64,000 nt of DNA from Panax quinquefolius (Eukaryota; Streptophyta; Magnoliopsida; Apiales; Araliaceae). Where the stretch lies: NCBI GenBank assembly GCA_020205615.1, contig CM035167.1, positions 61,507,436 to 61,571,435 on the forward strand, read 5' to 3'. Position numbers and translations under genes: made by a program. The notes beneath the pieces are model-generated. The model was not told the origin of the DNA. It saw nothing but the letters and a program-made list of their open reading frames with translations, and did not search any database. Every line of letters starts with the position of its first letter. The first letter of the stretch is position 1. Positions 46,999 through 58,939 of the stretch are shown here, piece after piece.

Positions 46999-47603
46999 TT
47001 ACATTTGCCTTAAAATCCATGACGCCTTGGCAAGACCGACAATAATATCATGGCTGATAGTATGACGCGTCTGCCCTGTTTCTACTGGGTAACCAGTTAC
47101 CTGCAACTGGAAATCCTCATGAGAATTCCTATGGATATAGGACATTCTCCCTATCTTCTGCTTCTTGGTCTTTAGCTCCTCCCTGAGCTCAAGGACCTCC
47201 TGTTTCAACCCATGAACCTTGTCCTTGGCCAAAACCCTTTCATCATGTTCCTACTCCCACATGGACTCCACGTCCGTCTTATCCTCTATAACAGCTTGGA
47301 GCACTGCCTTCAGCTCCTTAACCTCCTGGCAGTAGTGAATGTTCCCATCTATCACTGACATGAATAATGACATCATTAACTCCCCCGTAGCCGTCTCCGC
47401 TGCTATAGCTACTGCGTTGAAGGACATTGCTTCCACTTCCTCTTCTATCATACCATCAAATACTGACATGAGATCTAAACTTTCTGAGTCTCCAGACTCA
47501 ACCACCACAATCTCGGGATATACCGCTATGGGACTCAGTATAATCTCTACCTAATTAACCGATTCTTCACTGACTACCTGTACGTCTCTATTTTCTCCTG
47601 ACA
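46999..47603 (-). pseudogene. C2 accessory ORF between primer site and gag
   Basis: About 200 codons in one frame interrupted by two TAG stops. Starts MSGENRDVQV at about 47603, has an acidic middle (VVESGDSESLDLMSVFDGM, EEEVEAMSFNAVAIAAE), then MSLFMSVIDGNIHYCQEVKE, LKAVLQAVIEDKTDVESMWE, TAG, and VHGLKQEVLELREELKTKKQ, a clear coiled coil. It ends ILRQM-stop about 270 bp before gag. C1 has Gln codons at the stop positions. Conserved between C1 and C2; no family recognised. A structural or accessory role is possible. Confidence 0.7.
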
Positions 47604-47768
47604 TCTACAACAACACAAAATTTGGATTAGTACATGTTAGTAGAATAATAAAAACACATAACATATATAATGCATTTTTATAAGGTTAACATCCATCTTT
47701 TATTCTTTGACTTTTCTTAAGGTTATGACTTAAGGTTTTATTTCCCCCCTTAAGTTTTATAACCTAAT
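47604..47768 (-). other. C2 untranslated leader
   Basis: Noncoding sequence between the primer site and the accessory ORF. C1 has the corresponding text at 30516-30684, including a run of nine or more G where C2 has fewer. Confidence 0.6.
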
Positions 47769-47783
47769 GCTTTGATACCAACC
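47769..47783 (-). other. C2 primer binding site
   Basis: Minus strand GGTTGGTATCAAAGC directly after the 5' LTR; initiator-Met type with A for G as in A1, A3 and B. Confidence 0.85.
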
Positions 47784-50740
47784 TGTAACGCCCCCAAATC
47801 CGGATATCTTCCAACCCGACAGATGGTGCTACACAGTGCTACAGTTCACATGAACATTCAATTGAAATGCCTCAAAAGAACGGATATGTCTTAAATATAT
47901 ATCAAAAGAATATTTACATTCCCCAGGTTCTTTACAACTAATACATTGTCTTTTTCATAATATCAATATTATTCCTTACAAAACCTATACTATTACATAT
48001 GTAATCTACGGGTTCGCCTTCGCCTTCGCCTTCCCATTATCCTTGCCAGATCCATCGGTCTGTTCGGTCTTAGCTGCATTCATATGGTTCAAGTAAGAAT
48101 GAGCCTAACTAGCTCAGCAAGTACAACAATTCTAGGAAAATAGCATGCTTGAAACATAGAAATCGTATATCTTCAATAACTGAACAATACTTACGAAGTA
48201 CTATCGATAATTCAAAATAGCACTTCTTTTCATTCAAAACATTTTACAACAACAATATTCAGTAAAACATCTATTCCCGTTCAAGACTGTAAGCATATCA
48301 TAAGTACTTTGAAAAGGACATCCCGGCACGAAGTTCGTAAGTCCGACATAGCTTACGAGCATGTCTAGGTGATCAGCCTATAGTACTCTATGTTGATCAA
48401 CACTACATTCATTAAACGTGTATACGTTTAAGTTGTGGCAACCTCACGTGCCTGTCGTTTGATGACAAAACAATTGGAGCATACTTAGTCTGCTTTTGAA
48501 AACCACAACGATATTAGTTTGGTAAATCCTTATCAACATTTGATAGAATAACATAGCATACGTCTAGCCGAAAGGATTGGCTTTGACTTCCTCAGATACT
48601 AACTCATGCGAAGAATACATGAATCACAAAGACTTGTCCAGATCGAACTGGAACAAGGGTTACAGTACTTGCCTTTAGTGTCTGCTTATAGATATAACAC
48701 GTGCACTTTATATCTTTAAGGTCTCTACATTAGATAATAATATCACATAGCACATTAGTTCATGAATGATTATACATGGTTCCTAAAGAATCTTACCCTT
48801 CTTCTCAATCTAAATACGTATTAGATTTGTTATTATAGGTTCCGGCTTTCCATTACGTCATTCTTACGTTCATAAGTAATTGACTTAATCTAAACCCTAA
48901 GTGTGCATACTTAAGGTTTAATATAACTTAACAATGTTTCTTTAAGATCCTCATTTAATTGCGTATCAAATACTCTTCATGCTTAACATGTAAACCTTTC
49001 TTCATTATCTAGGTTATGAAGATGAAGAAGAAAATGGACTATTACGACTTTAGTGCCGTGGTCATGTGGCGTCACCACTTATTACTCAAAAACCCGGACT
49101 TCGGTATTGTACGCGATTCTCTATGTTATATGTCGTCGTCTTTGCGGCCTTGAGTTTGTAGGGTCGACGACCATTTTGGCACTACTGCGCGGGCTTATTG
49201 GCCTTCAATTTTGGCGCGGGCCTTGACTCAATGCACCGTAAAACTTGAACAATTTTGAAACTTTTGTGAAACTCCTGGACTCGTAACTTCATCGTTATAA
49301 GTCTGAATTGGCTCGTTCAAGAGCCTACGGGTCACAAATTAGGTACTTTATGCGTTCACCCAAGAATTTTATCTATTTTACTTCGTTTGCTAAAATTTCA
49401 CCTATTAGTTCATTTTAACAAAAACGGTAAACGTTCGCGAACGTTCAACACTCGTTTCTCCGTTCTAAGTCGGAATCCGGCCATTTTCGAGTCCGCAACT
49501 CTATAATGCCAAATATGACTTGTTTCCATCGAAAACCAACGTTTACAACTTCAAACACAAAATACGACTTCCATTAAAGAATTTTCACGAGTTCGATTAT
49601 TATCGATCCAATCGTGTAAATTAAATGAAACTTCATTACTAATCATTCTAGATGGATTTTAATCAACATATAGACATTTCAAGTTACTTATTACACAAAC
49701 TTATTATCAAAATAGGTTTTGACTTATTCAACTTATTCGGCTTAAGTTCATTCATTAATGACTTATTACATGTTATCATCAAACCATCCCACTTCTCTAT
49801 CAAACCTATCATAGAAGAGATAAAGATAATAGATATGAGTCTTACCCTTGAAGACTATTACTTCATTTCACTTTGGAAAATCTAGCAAAAGTTGAAATGG
49901 CTTATAATTGCTTAAGTGGCTTATTCTCTCTACCAAGTAAGTTGTTTATCTTGAGAGGAGTTGGATGAAAATTAAACAACCAACTTATGAAGTAAAGCTT
50001 GGTATTTATAGGCAACTCAAAGTGAGGGCACTATGGACATTTAGGCCATCCCACCTCCTTAGTTAACCTCCTCAACTTCCACCTCCTTACTATTCATAAC
50101 CTAGCAACCAAGTAACTTGCTAGTCACAACACTTGCTCATCACATAATTTGTTTGCCCATCAAGTCTACCCATGGGTTGCACTATGGATCATTGCTTTAC
50201 CCATTGGATCATCCTTTAGGCTTAGGTTTGACTAATGAATCTAGCTAATTCCTTGTTGGGCTTCATTAACTAAATACTTGGGCTTGATAATAAATCCCAC
50301 ATAGGTTTACATCTTATTCATATTGGACTTGATCTTATACAATATCCACCATTCCATTTCATTAGATTTTAATACATACATTCACAAATTAAGTCTGCAT
50401 GCAAAATATTGCATTTTCCATACTTATATTCTTATTACATAATCCATCTTGCCTTGAATTTCTAACGTTACATATTTCTCGGAAGTTCAAAAATAATTCC
50501 CGAGCGATAAACAATGAATAGTGTTTTTCGTAAACTTTTTCGGAAAATATTTATTTTCATCTTGGAAATTCAAACACTTTAATTCATTCACGTGGTTCAA
50601 ATACTACGATATTCTAGCGTTTCTAGGTTATAGGACGACATACATCTTATTAACACATATAATAACAAATAATATTATTTTATTCATTATTTAATTCTTT
50701 CAAGTATTTTACAAAGGATCCGAATTTCTCGGTCGTTACA
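47784..50740 (-). repeat. C2 5' LTR
   Basis: TGTAACGCCCCC at 47784 to GTCGTTACA at 50740 on the plus strand. Aligns to the 39231-42186 LTR throughout. The clearest differences are a shorter TA run near 47896 and the scrambled GC-rich block at about 49020-49260. TATA box (minus) at 50003-50011. Confidence 0.95.
50003..50011 (-). promoter_or_regulatory. TATA box of C2 5' LTR
   Basis: Minus strand CTATAAATA, preceded by GTTGCC; the same site occurs at 41449-41457 in the 3' LTR and at 28156 in C1. Confidence 0.7.
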
Positions 50741-50753
50741 TTCATAACCTAAA

Positions 50754-50768
50754 GCTTTGATACCAACC
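50754..50768 (-). other. Family B primer binding site
   Basis: Minus strand GGTTGGTATCAAAGC directly after the LTR end GGTGTCACA at 50769. Shows that B was a full element whose leader was later hit by C2. Confidence 0.8.
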
Positions 50769-53700
50769 TGTGACACCCCCAAATCTAGGTACTTCATTCC
50801 CACAAGATTTGATGCTCACTATCCATACATTCATACAATCTACCCAAATAAAGTAATATTTAAACCATAAATCCTCCCTTTAAATAGGGTTACATCATTA
50901 AATAAGAATCTTCCCAGGTTGTCTAACCTTTAAACATCATAATAGTGCAGAAATAAAATTATTACATCACATCATTCTTTAAAAGTCTATGATCATAACA
51001 GTAAAATAAAATTACAAGTCTGCATCACTTGTACATTTTTCCCTTTTCTTTGATAGTTGAAGGTTCATCTACCTTCTAAACTTTAGCTGCAATGAGTATG
51101 TAAATATGCAAGAGTGAGCAAACAATTCCTCACTGGATATAACAATGGATCAACAGAAGAATAATAATAATAACTGCCAACAATAGGCTCATCAAAACTA
51201 AATAGTACTCCAATGATGATAATAAAAAATTGGAACCCAAAATATGGAATATATCTAACTGAGGGTCATAAGACCATGAACTATGTCCACAGTTGTGAGT
51301 AATCTTTCAACTCCAACTTTAACAGTCATAAGACTATAAGGACTCCTCGTACTTACGGGGATCAGCCCTTCGTACAATGTATTGTGCACAAACATTTCAA
51401 CGCTAAGCATAAATTATCCCCTAATAATAGGGTTGTTCATCTCAGTATTTGGAGTACAAGTCCACACCAAAGATAGTTTGGTTTGGATAAGCTTTCAAGG
51501 GTAATTTGAAGTTTAACAAACATCAACTAGAGGACTAGTTGAATCAATAGTGTTTGATAACACAATAATTGATCAATAATAATGTGATATGAAACAATGA
51601 ATAAGTTTAATATGAAACAATGAATAAGTGTAAGCGAACTAACAATATCTTGAACTCATGCTTAGAAACAACTACAAAGCATAAGTATTGAATAACAATA
51701 AACCTTTCTTAAATAAAAATTAAGCTAAGACTATGAATTATTGAATAAACAGTAGGTAATAGCAAGCTGAAAATAAAGCTTACTCACTATGAGAATAACT
51801 TGTGTCAAGTAAATGCACTAAGATAATTCAACATTAAAATTTAGAATTCAAGAAAATTGTATTCATAATACATGAATGACAATAAAGAAACTTGTCTAAT
51901 AATAAACAAGTTAGAATACATCAATAAATATTGGAATTTAAAATTTGTTCGAATACAGTTTAAGTCATAGCTAGCTTGTTCAAATAATGATTAGGAATAC
52001 AAGGATTCGATTAATGAAGGATTAAAGTAAGAAACTTGCTCAATGTAAATGAATAAAATTACACAATGTGATAATAGAACTAGCTCAACAAAAGTATAGA
52101 GTTAGAATACTTGTTCAATGTAAAAAGAAAGTTTAGAAACTTGCCTCGAGCGTAAGCTACAATATTAAACTCACGTTCACCTACACATTGGTTTAGAACC
52201 ACATTATCTATTAGATATGCTAACATACCACAACATGTACATTTCTAGCTAACCTTATCATTTAACACAAGTCTTATGCTACCATATATATTTCTGAATT
52301 CCCAAGTGTTAACATTACAACGCCTATCTAACATTCATTGTATAAACTAAGTTATCACATAATGCGTTCGTAACCTAATAATCACTTTTACAACTTTGAA
52401 TTCATAATTCATATAACACAACTCTGTTTTAGCCTTGTTGTTACATGTTGGACACATTAACTTATCAGTAAGCTAAGTTAAATTAAACGCTTAAAGTCTG
52501 CATAATTAACGACCTTCTTTTGTCTATGGCGAGAATCTGGCCTTGGCCGCCATGATTTTATACTAAGTGGGGCGTGCAAGCGCCACTCATGCAGATTCCG
52601 ATTGTAGAATATGGTTACGGCAGTTTTCTTAAGCCAACTAACACGAATTTCACCCACCAAACAGTGATAATAATACGTACAAATGGTATAGAACTATCAC
52701 AAACATGTTTGTGAACATATTCCACCAATTAAAACAATTTAACAACAATTTAAGCTAGGTTAATTTCTCAAATTTCATGATTTTCATATATAATTCAAAT
52801 TTTGATATTCATTCTAAAAATCATCACTGTGAATTCAACACTTGGCCAAATCACTCCATTCAAATTACGTTATGCTCGTTTCTTAATGAACTAACATAAT
52901 CAAGCTTAAATTTACAGTTTAACATAAGAATTGACCATCAAAATTGGTACTCACCTAAGCCATACAAAGAATACATATACTGTCAAAATTTTCTACTGTC
53001 AAAACGAAATTAGCATACAAATTTCTTATTTTAAACATAACTCTAGCATCATAAGCATGTATCATCACAATTACCAAGTATCTATCCACAATTCACAAAT
53101 TTTGATTTCACAGAACACAAACAAGGCTATGCCGTAATTTCATATATGTATATACATATATATATATATATAATACAAAGGTTAGATAAAATACCTTCAA
53201 ATAGCTTGGTAATCATTGCTAACTCTTGTAATCCTTGCTAAAATTGCCAGAAATTGCTTAAGTTCTCTCACAATTCTCTCAACTCCCTGAACTCTCAGTG
53301 TTCTGCTCTCTCTTAGGCTTAGAAATTAGAATGCGTAAAACAACGGATAGCTATAATGCGTAATAACAAAGATACAAAACTGATATGGCCATAATAAGCC
53401 TCATCAGTTACAACATATAATGTATATATTATAAATATATTATAATTACTATTTTAATTATAATTTATTTATTCTATTTAATTTATTTAAATTCAAAAAT
53501 TAGAAATCCAAAAGCCATAAGGCTTGTTTGGCAAAACCCCTTTAAATTTAAAGAATTAATATCCTTGAACCTTGTTTGGATAAAACTAAATTAAAACTAC
53601 TTTAATTTATTTTAATAACTCCTTATAATATAGTTATTTGTCACACTATATTTAATTAAATTTTCATATTTAATTAATCCAAATAAAAATTAATTAAATA

Positions 53701-53920
53701 AATCATTTAATCATATAACTCAACACAAATAATTAACCATTAAATTGAAATATCAATATAATAATAATTTCCTTAATTCATTAATTATTTATTTAACAAA
53801 TAATTAGCCAAATAAAATTAAATTAATTTAACAAATATTTATTCAACGATAAACACATCTATTACACTTACATAATTCAATAAATATTTAATATTACAAT
53901 TAAAATTCTAGAATGTTACA
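50769..53920 (-). mobile_element. Family B 5' LTR (element otherwise lost)
   Basis: TGTGACACCCCCAAATCTAG at 50769 to AGAATGTTACA at 53920, 3152 bp, minus orientation given by the primer site at its left. A presumed R region (GAGAGAGCAGAACACTGAGAG on the minus strand) lies near 53290-53320. A GC-rich palindromic box is at 52566-52587 and a TA-rich run near 53145-53172. Only 143 bp of its interior survive, at 39088-39230. The right flank is AGGTG. Confidence 0.88.
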
Positions 53921-54215
53921 AGGTGTAAAGATACCCCTTTGGGTTTACTTGCTCGAGTAATAAAAGCCACACTTCGAGACAAGTCAGGCTGTTTACTCTA
54001 TTTGATTCTCGCCTGAGCTTGTGCAAGATTCATTTTCTTAGGCTTAAATTACCCATGTAGCAAGCGTTGGGCTGGTGACTCCCAAACCAGACGATTTAGG
54101 GCACCAGGTGTAAAGTATCCCTCGGGCTTAATTACTCGAGTAACCTAGGCCACGATTTGGATCTTCTCAGGTCTCGCCTTCTTCTTCATATAATGCTCGT
54201 TTTCTTAGGCTAAGT
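53921..54215. repeat. Tandem repeat DNA, left part (about 170-180 bp unit)
   Basis: Units share CAGGTGTAAAGTATCC-like text, a palindrome TTACTCGAGTAA (54132-54143; TTGCTCGAGTAA at 53949-53960), GCCACGATTTGG-like text and TTTTCTTAGGC. A third unit follows the A3 insertion at 62692. Spacing between palindromes is 183 bp, then 168 bp once A3 is removed. Noncoding; the nature of the array is unknown. Confidence 0.8.
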
Positions 54216-54925
54216 TGTGTCGCCCCCAAAATTAGGTATACATCACCCATCTTGAGTCTCCAGATACATAGTACAGAATTTAAATACAACTTAATAATCT
54301 GTAAATGCGGTATGCAATCGATAAAAAACATAAACCGTATGCGTTTGAATACAAATATTGCCTACTAGAGAGTATACAAACTCAAAATGAGTCCTTATTA
54401 CAATTACTATCACACTATTTCATAGAATAGTGAGGACTACTAATGCACCATCTAGGACCATCTCTCTGTTCCCCGACTAGTCCCAGCTACGTTCTCATTT
54501 CCTGAAGAGAACAATGAAAGAATGGGTGAGCTCAACTAGCCCAGTAAAAAATATTATGACTAAGATAATGCAGAATAATTTATCGTTAGCCTTCAATAGT
54601 GTTAAACTGATAAAATATAATAACTATCAAGTTTAAGCTGCGTGGTGAACAAGCAATCCATTAGAAGAGTCAAGTAGGGAATAAAATCTACTATCTTCTA
54701 TGATTTAAAAGGTTTTCATCACTTTTATCGGCCGAGACTCGACAATAAATAATCCACATCATCAAATCATCCCCGCACTCTGTGCCAAGGATATTCTTTA
54801 GTATCACAACCACGAATTATCCATGCACTACGGCTAAAGATAATCATGTTTTCATCAACGGTCCTGATCATGCCATAAAACAATTCATCTTTGCACTACT
54901 ACCAAAGAGAATCCATAGCCATAAT
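54216..54925 (-). repeat. A3 outer 3' LTR fragment (X)
   Basis: Begins TGTGTCGCCCCC and matches the first about 700 bp of Y and of the right LTR. It stops at AGCCATAAT, where Y starts with TGTTACGCCCCC. In Y and the right LTR that text continues with CATACC, so X was interrupted exactly by an LTR end. Confidence 0.92.
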
Positions 54926-57400
54926 TGTTACGCCCCCAAAATTAGGTATACATCACCCATCTTGGGTCGCCAGATACATAGTACAGAATTCAAATACAAC
55001 TTACTAATACCACTGTCGTGTATAATACGACAAAACATAAACTGTGAGTTTGAATACAAATATTATCTACTAGAGATTATACAAACTCAAAAGGAGTCCT
55101 CATTACAATTATTATCACACTATTTCAGCGAGAATAGTGAGGACTACTAATGTTATCCTACGGACCATCACTCCGTTCCCAGACTCGTCCCGGCTATATA
55201 TTCTCATTTCGAAGAGAACAAAGTGAAGAAAGGGTGAGCTCAACTAGCCCAAAGAAGAAATATTATGACTAAGAAAATGCAGAATAAATTATCATTAGCC
55301 TCTAACAATGTTAAACTGATAAAATACAATAGACATCAAGTTTAACTGCAGCGGAACAAGCAATCCATTAAAAGAGTCAAGTAGAGAATATAATCTACTA
55401 TCTTTTATGATTTAAAAAGTTTTTCATCATTTTTATCATTTGAGACTTCATTTCGATAAATAATCCACATCATTAAATCATCCCTGCACTACAGGCCAAG
55501 GATATTCTTTAGTATCACGACCACGAATTATCCATGCACTACAGGCCAAAGATAATCATGTTTTCATCAACGATCCTGATCATGCTATAAAACAATTCAT
55601 CTTTGCTCCCTTGGCCGATGAGAATCCATAGCCATAATCATACCAAAAACTGTCCATTAATGCACTACGGGCCAATGAGGACTTTTAATTTTCACATCAT
55701 TTGTAACATTACGGTATGATTATACCGAATAATCCTTGGTCATAATCATACCAAGTCCATCTATGCACTACAGACCACAGATGACTTTCAATATAACATA
55801 AACATGACGATGATGACAATGATATAAGAATTCAATTAAACAAGTTCAAGAATTAATTTGTCCAGGAACCAATAACGTCCAAATTGTCAACATGATACTT
55901 TTTTGTAGAATAAAATTCAAGAATGCTCAGAAGAATATTTTCATGAAAAATACTGGATGAAGCGCAAATATCAAGGATATTCCACTAATTTCATGGAGTA
56001 TAGAAGTCAAAATTTTAATCAACTGAGTATAATACAGAATGGAATAACAAAAGATATCATCATGCATGCGGTACTTCGCATAGACAGTTATTCCAACAGA
56101 ATAATAATAATGGAACTAGGTCAGGTGAAATTCACACCGACAGGATGTTCCAATAGAATAATAAATGCGGAATAATAAATGATGGAACCAGGTTCATCAT
56201 TATAGCATGAGCGTGATATTTAAATGAATAATAAAGATGGAATAATAAAAAATGGAACCAGAGGTCCAGTATGTATAGTATGAAGGATATTTCGACTGAA
56301 TAATAGAAGAATGTCACCAAGTATAGGGTAGCCCGCATATACAGGTTATTCCAACAAAACAATAAAGAATTGGAATAACAAAAGTTCTCTTCTTCAATAC
56401 AAAAGAATAATATTCCTTACCGTAAAATAATACTTGATATAAGAGTAGTGAAGTAGTAAAAAACTTTTCTTCTATCTCTCTATAGTCTCTCTCTATAGTT
56501 TCTCTCTCTAGAGTTCAGTGAATTCGTAAGAAAATAATGAAGGAATGAGCTTCTATTTATAGGAAAATAGAATGCATAGTAACTAATCCATGAACGGTCC
56601 AGATTGATTTACTTTAATCTGATGGTCCATATTTAAAGAAAAATCTTTTAAATAAATATAATATATTCTATTTATATAAAAAGATTTTTACTATACAAAT
56701 ACTATGCGGGCACTATGCAAACACTATGCATAATAAAATATAATATATTCTATTTATAGAATAACTTTAATAAAGTATTACATTTTATATAAAAAGATTT
56801 TAATATGCAAAACACTATGCATAATAGAATATAATATATTCTATTTATAGAATAACTTTAATAAAGTATTATTTTTTATATAAAAAGATGTTTCTATTTT
56901 ATTACGTTAATAATACTGAATAAAACAAAACTTCTAAATCAACAATAATTAAATCAAATAATGTGAGATACTACTTAAAAGAACTATTATAGCAATAATT
57001 GAACAAAACCGAGTGACTTCTCACGTAAATATCAATAATCAATACCATGTGCTACTATGCAACAACAGCGCCAGATTCTTGTATTTTATTACTAATGAGT
57101 AGTTCAATGAAGATCACCAGTAAAACTTTCGCCATTATTTTTAATAAAATATTTTTGTCGTTTTCTCAATCCGACAATAATTCCGTTGTGGGGTCCACCA
57201 ATGATTGTGTCGTCGTACGAATATTTCCTGTTTAAAACGAATATTCCCCGACCAATCGAATATAATATGACAACTTGCATACTTTGCAAAATTTATAAAT
57301 ATTACCCATAACTATAACATTATCTCAAATTCACACCATAATATAAAAAAAATTATTTCGAGAAAATTAGTTTTTTATTCATAAAATCTGGGGTTTCACA
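54926..57400 (-). repeat. A3 inner 3' LTR (Y)
   Basis: 2475 bp, from TGTTACGCCCCC to GGGGTTTCACA, followed on the right by a polypurine tract. Very similar to the right LTR, including the GGAATAACC-type repeats (about 56000-56390), the TATA box (56553-56562, minus) and an about 105-bp U3 tandem repeat at 56638-56890. Confidence 0.92.
56638..56890 (-). repeat. U3 tandem repeat in Y LTR (about 105 bp, 2-3 units)
   Basis: Units contain ATATAATATATTCTATTTAT, a TAAAAAGATTTT block and ACTATGCATAAT. The same array is at about 61935-62190 in the right LTR. It sits upstream of the TATA box. Confidence 0.8.
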
Positions 57401-57412
57401 ATCTCCCCTCCT
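57401..57412 (-). other. A3 polypurine tract
   Basis: Minus strand AGGAGGGGAGAT immediately before the Y LTR start TGTGAAACCCC. Confidence 0.8.
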
Positions 57413-58219
57413 TATGGAATTTCGCCCTCGAAGTTTACATACGTACCTGGTATGCCGAACAGGTGAGGATACCTTAACTTTATTTCAGATTCTAACTCTT
57501 GAGGTATAACCCTTGAGTGTTGGATACGATTCTTCTTATCCAAGATTTTAACACGAGATCTCATACGTTAAATCATCCACTATCTCGTTCGATTCTAAAT
57601 TAATAATATGGTTCGGGTCATCCACATATTTACGTAACATTGATACGTTAAAAATGTTATGAACACGCGACATACTTGGTTGTAAAACGAGTCTATAAGC
57701 CACAGTTCCTACTCAATCGAGGATTTTAAATGGGCCAATTAAATCGAGGGTTGAGATTTCCTCTCTTCAGTAACTCTTGCTTCTAGAATAACGCCCTCTT
57801 GAACCTTTTTCTTCACATTCATCAGATTCGGGTATGTTGCTTGAGCGTCTTAAACTTTATCGATTAAAGTCAATTTTGCTCGTATATTCGTTATCTTCAC
57901 GTGGGTCCCTAGAGTCTTTAACTCTATCTTCATCATTTGCAAGTTATACGAAATGAGTCTTTGTGTTAACAACATCGCACTTGTAAACGCATACGATCTT
58001 CTACTCAACACATCAGCTACCACGTTCGCTCTTCCACGATGATATTGAATAGTACGATCATAATCTTCAACAGCTCGAGTCAAAGTCTTTGGCGCATGTT
58101 ACGTTCGTTTTAGTTAAAAAAATATTTTGAGGGTTTAAGAAATGGGTTTTGTACTAATGTCAATACAAAATTTGATTTCACGCTCTGGGGTAGGCTAAGA
58201 AGTCTTCAGGAATACGTCA
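57413..58219 (-). pseudogene. A3 residual RNase H end and C-terminal tail
   Basis: After RT N-terminal text ending about KPIS (near 58140) the sequence jumps to a degraded KYFF/NMRQR block, then DYDRTIQYHRGRANVVADVL, SRRSYAFTSAMLLTQR and MKIELKTLGTHVKI. Integrase is missing: near 57770-57835 the text passes to LNPRF-type and SRVFIT-type tail fragments, then KILDKKNRIQHSRVIPQ, ESEIKLRYPHLFGIPGTYVN. Two internal deletions are therefore inferred by comparison with A2. Confidence 0.85.
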
Positions 58220-58470
58220 AGAGATTTATTAATGATAAAAATATCATTCAAAACTGTTACTCTCATCCAAGACTTGGATAGTACGTCACATTGATACCAA
58301 TTGTGACTTCTATCCCTTAACCTAGATAGCACCTCACAATGATACATATCAACTTGTCATCGTCATTCACGATGTCGCCTACAGAAAGTCTGGCTTCGGT
58401 GCATTCCACCCAAGGAAGTCATCAACAAAAGGATCGGGGCTCTTTACTTATGGCTTGATATGACAATGAT
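58220..58470. other. Unrelated filler within A3 protease-RT linker
   Basis: About 220 bp that does not match A1 or A2 at the same place. It contains GTCACAATTGGTATCAATGT followed by GAC, a near-palindrome, and GTGAGGTGCTATCTAGG. It could be filler DNA from repair or a small insertion. Confidence 0.5.
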
Positions 58471-58939
58471 TGAATTTAGTGGTTTGGTTGCTTGAATTTA
58501 CATAATAGGTTGGTTAGGAATATGAAAGCTAACAACCTTACGAAAACCATGATGAGTAGTTAACCAATCATAAAAAAAAACCACATCAACGGCAAATATT
58601 TTCAAAGAGATAAGATCGACAGGTAACGTGAAAGTGTCGATTTGAATCAAACAAGATTTATAAACAGTGGAGGTAACGAAGGTTTCTCCCAATGAAGTTT
58701 CAATAGATAAATCAAAGTTTAACTTCTCCAGAGTTAAATTCAAACATTGAACACAACTAGGTGAAATAAAAGAGTGAGTAGAATCTGTATCTAACACGGT
58801 ATACACTTCGTAAGAGCTTATGATTAACTTACCCGTGATAATTTTATTCAGGTTCCTCGTCACGAGAAAAAAAAACGCTCTCTCTTAAACTACTAGCTTT
58901 GGCTTGTCTGGGACATCCATTGGCATCACTATCCCAGCT
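58471..58939 (-). pseudogene. pro: A3 aspartic protease, active site changed
   Basis: Reads ITGKLIISSYEVYTVLDTDS, THSFISPSCVQCLNLTLEKL, NFDLSIETSLGETFVTSTV, DWLTTHHGFRKVVSFHIPNQ. The active site is LDTDST instead of DTGST in A1 and A2, so the essential Gly is Asp. One codon group is missing in HHGFRK compared with HHAKIDYFRK. Confidence 0.88.

Larger units (their letters stand above)
39231..50740 (-). mobile_element. Full-length gypsy family C element (C2)
   Basis: LTR 39231-42186, internal region 42187-47783, LTR 47784-50740, all on the minus strand, 11,510 bp, flanked by target duplication TTCAT (39226-39230 and 50741-50745). A primer site and a polypurine tract adjoin the LTRs. Domain order is accessory ORF, gag, protease, RT, RNase H, integrase, chromodomain-like tail, the Tekay/Del chromovirus plan. 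LTRs are 2956 and 2957 bp and similar to a few percent by eye. Structurally complete but coding-defective. Confidence 0.95.

Noticed and set aside
54782..55150. ORF with a related partner at 60801-60989
   Set aside because: Both lie in family A LTRs; the similarity is LTR similarity and the reading frames are not kept.
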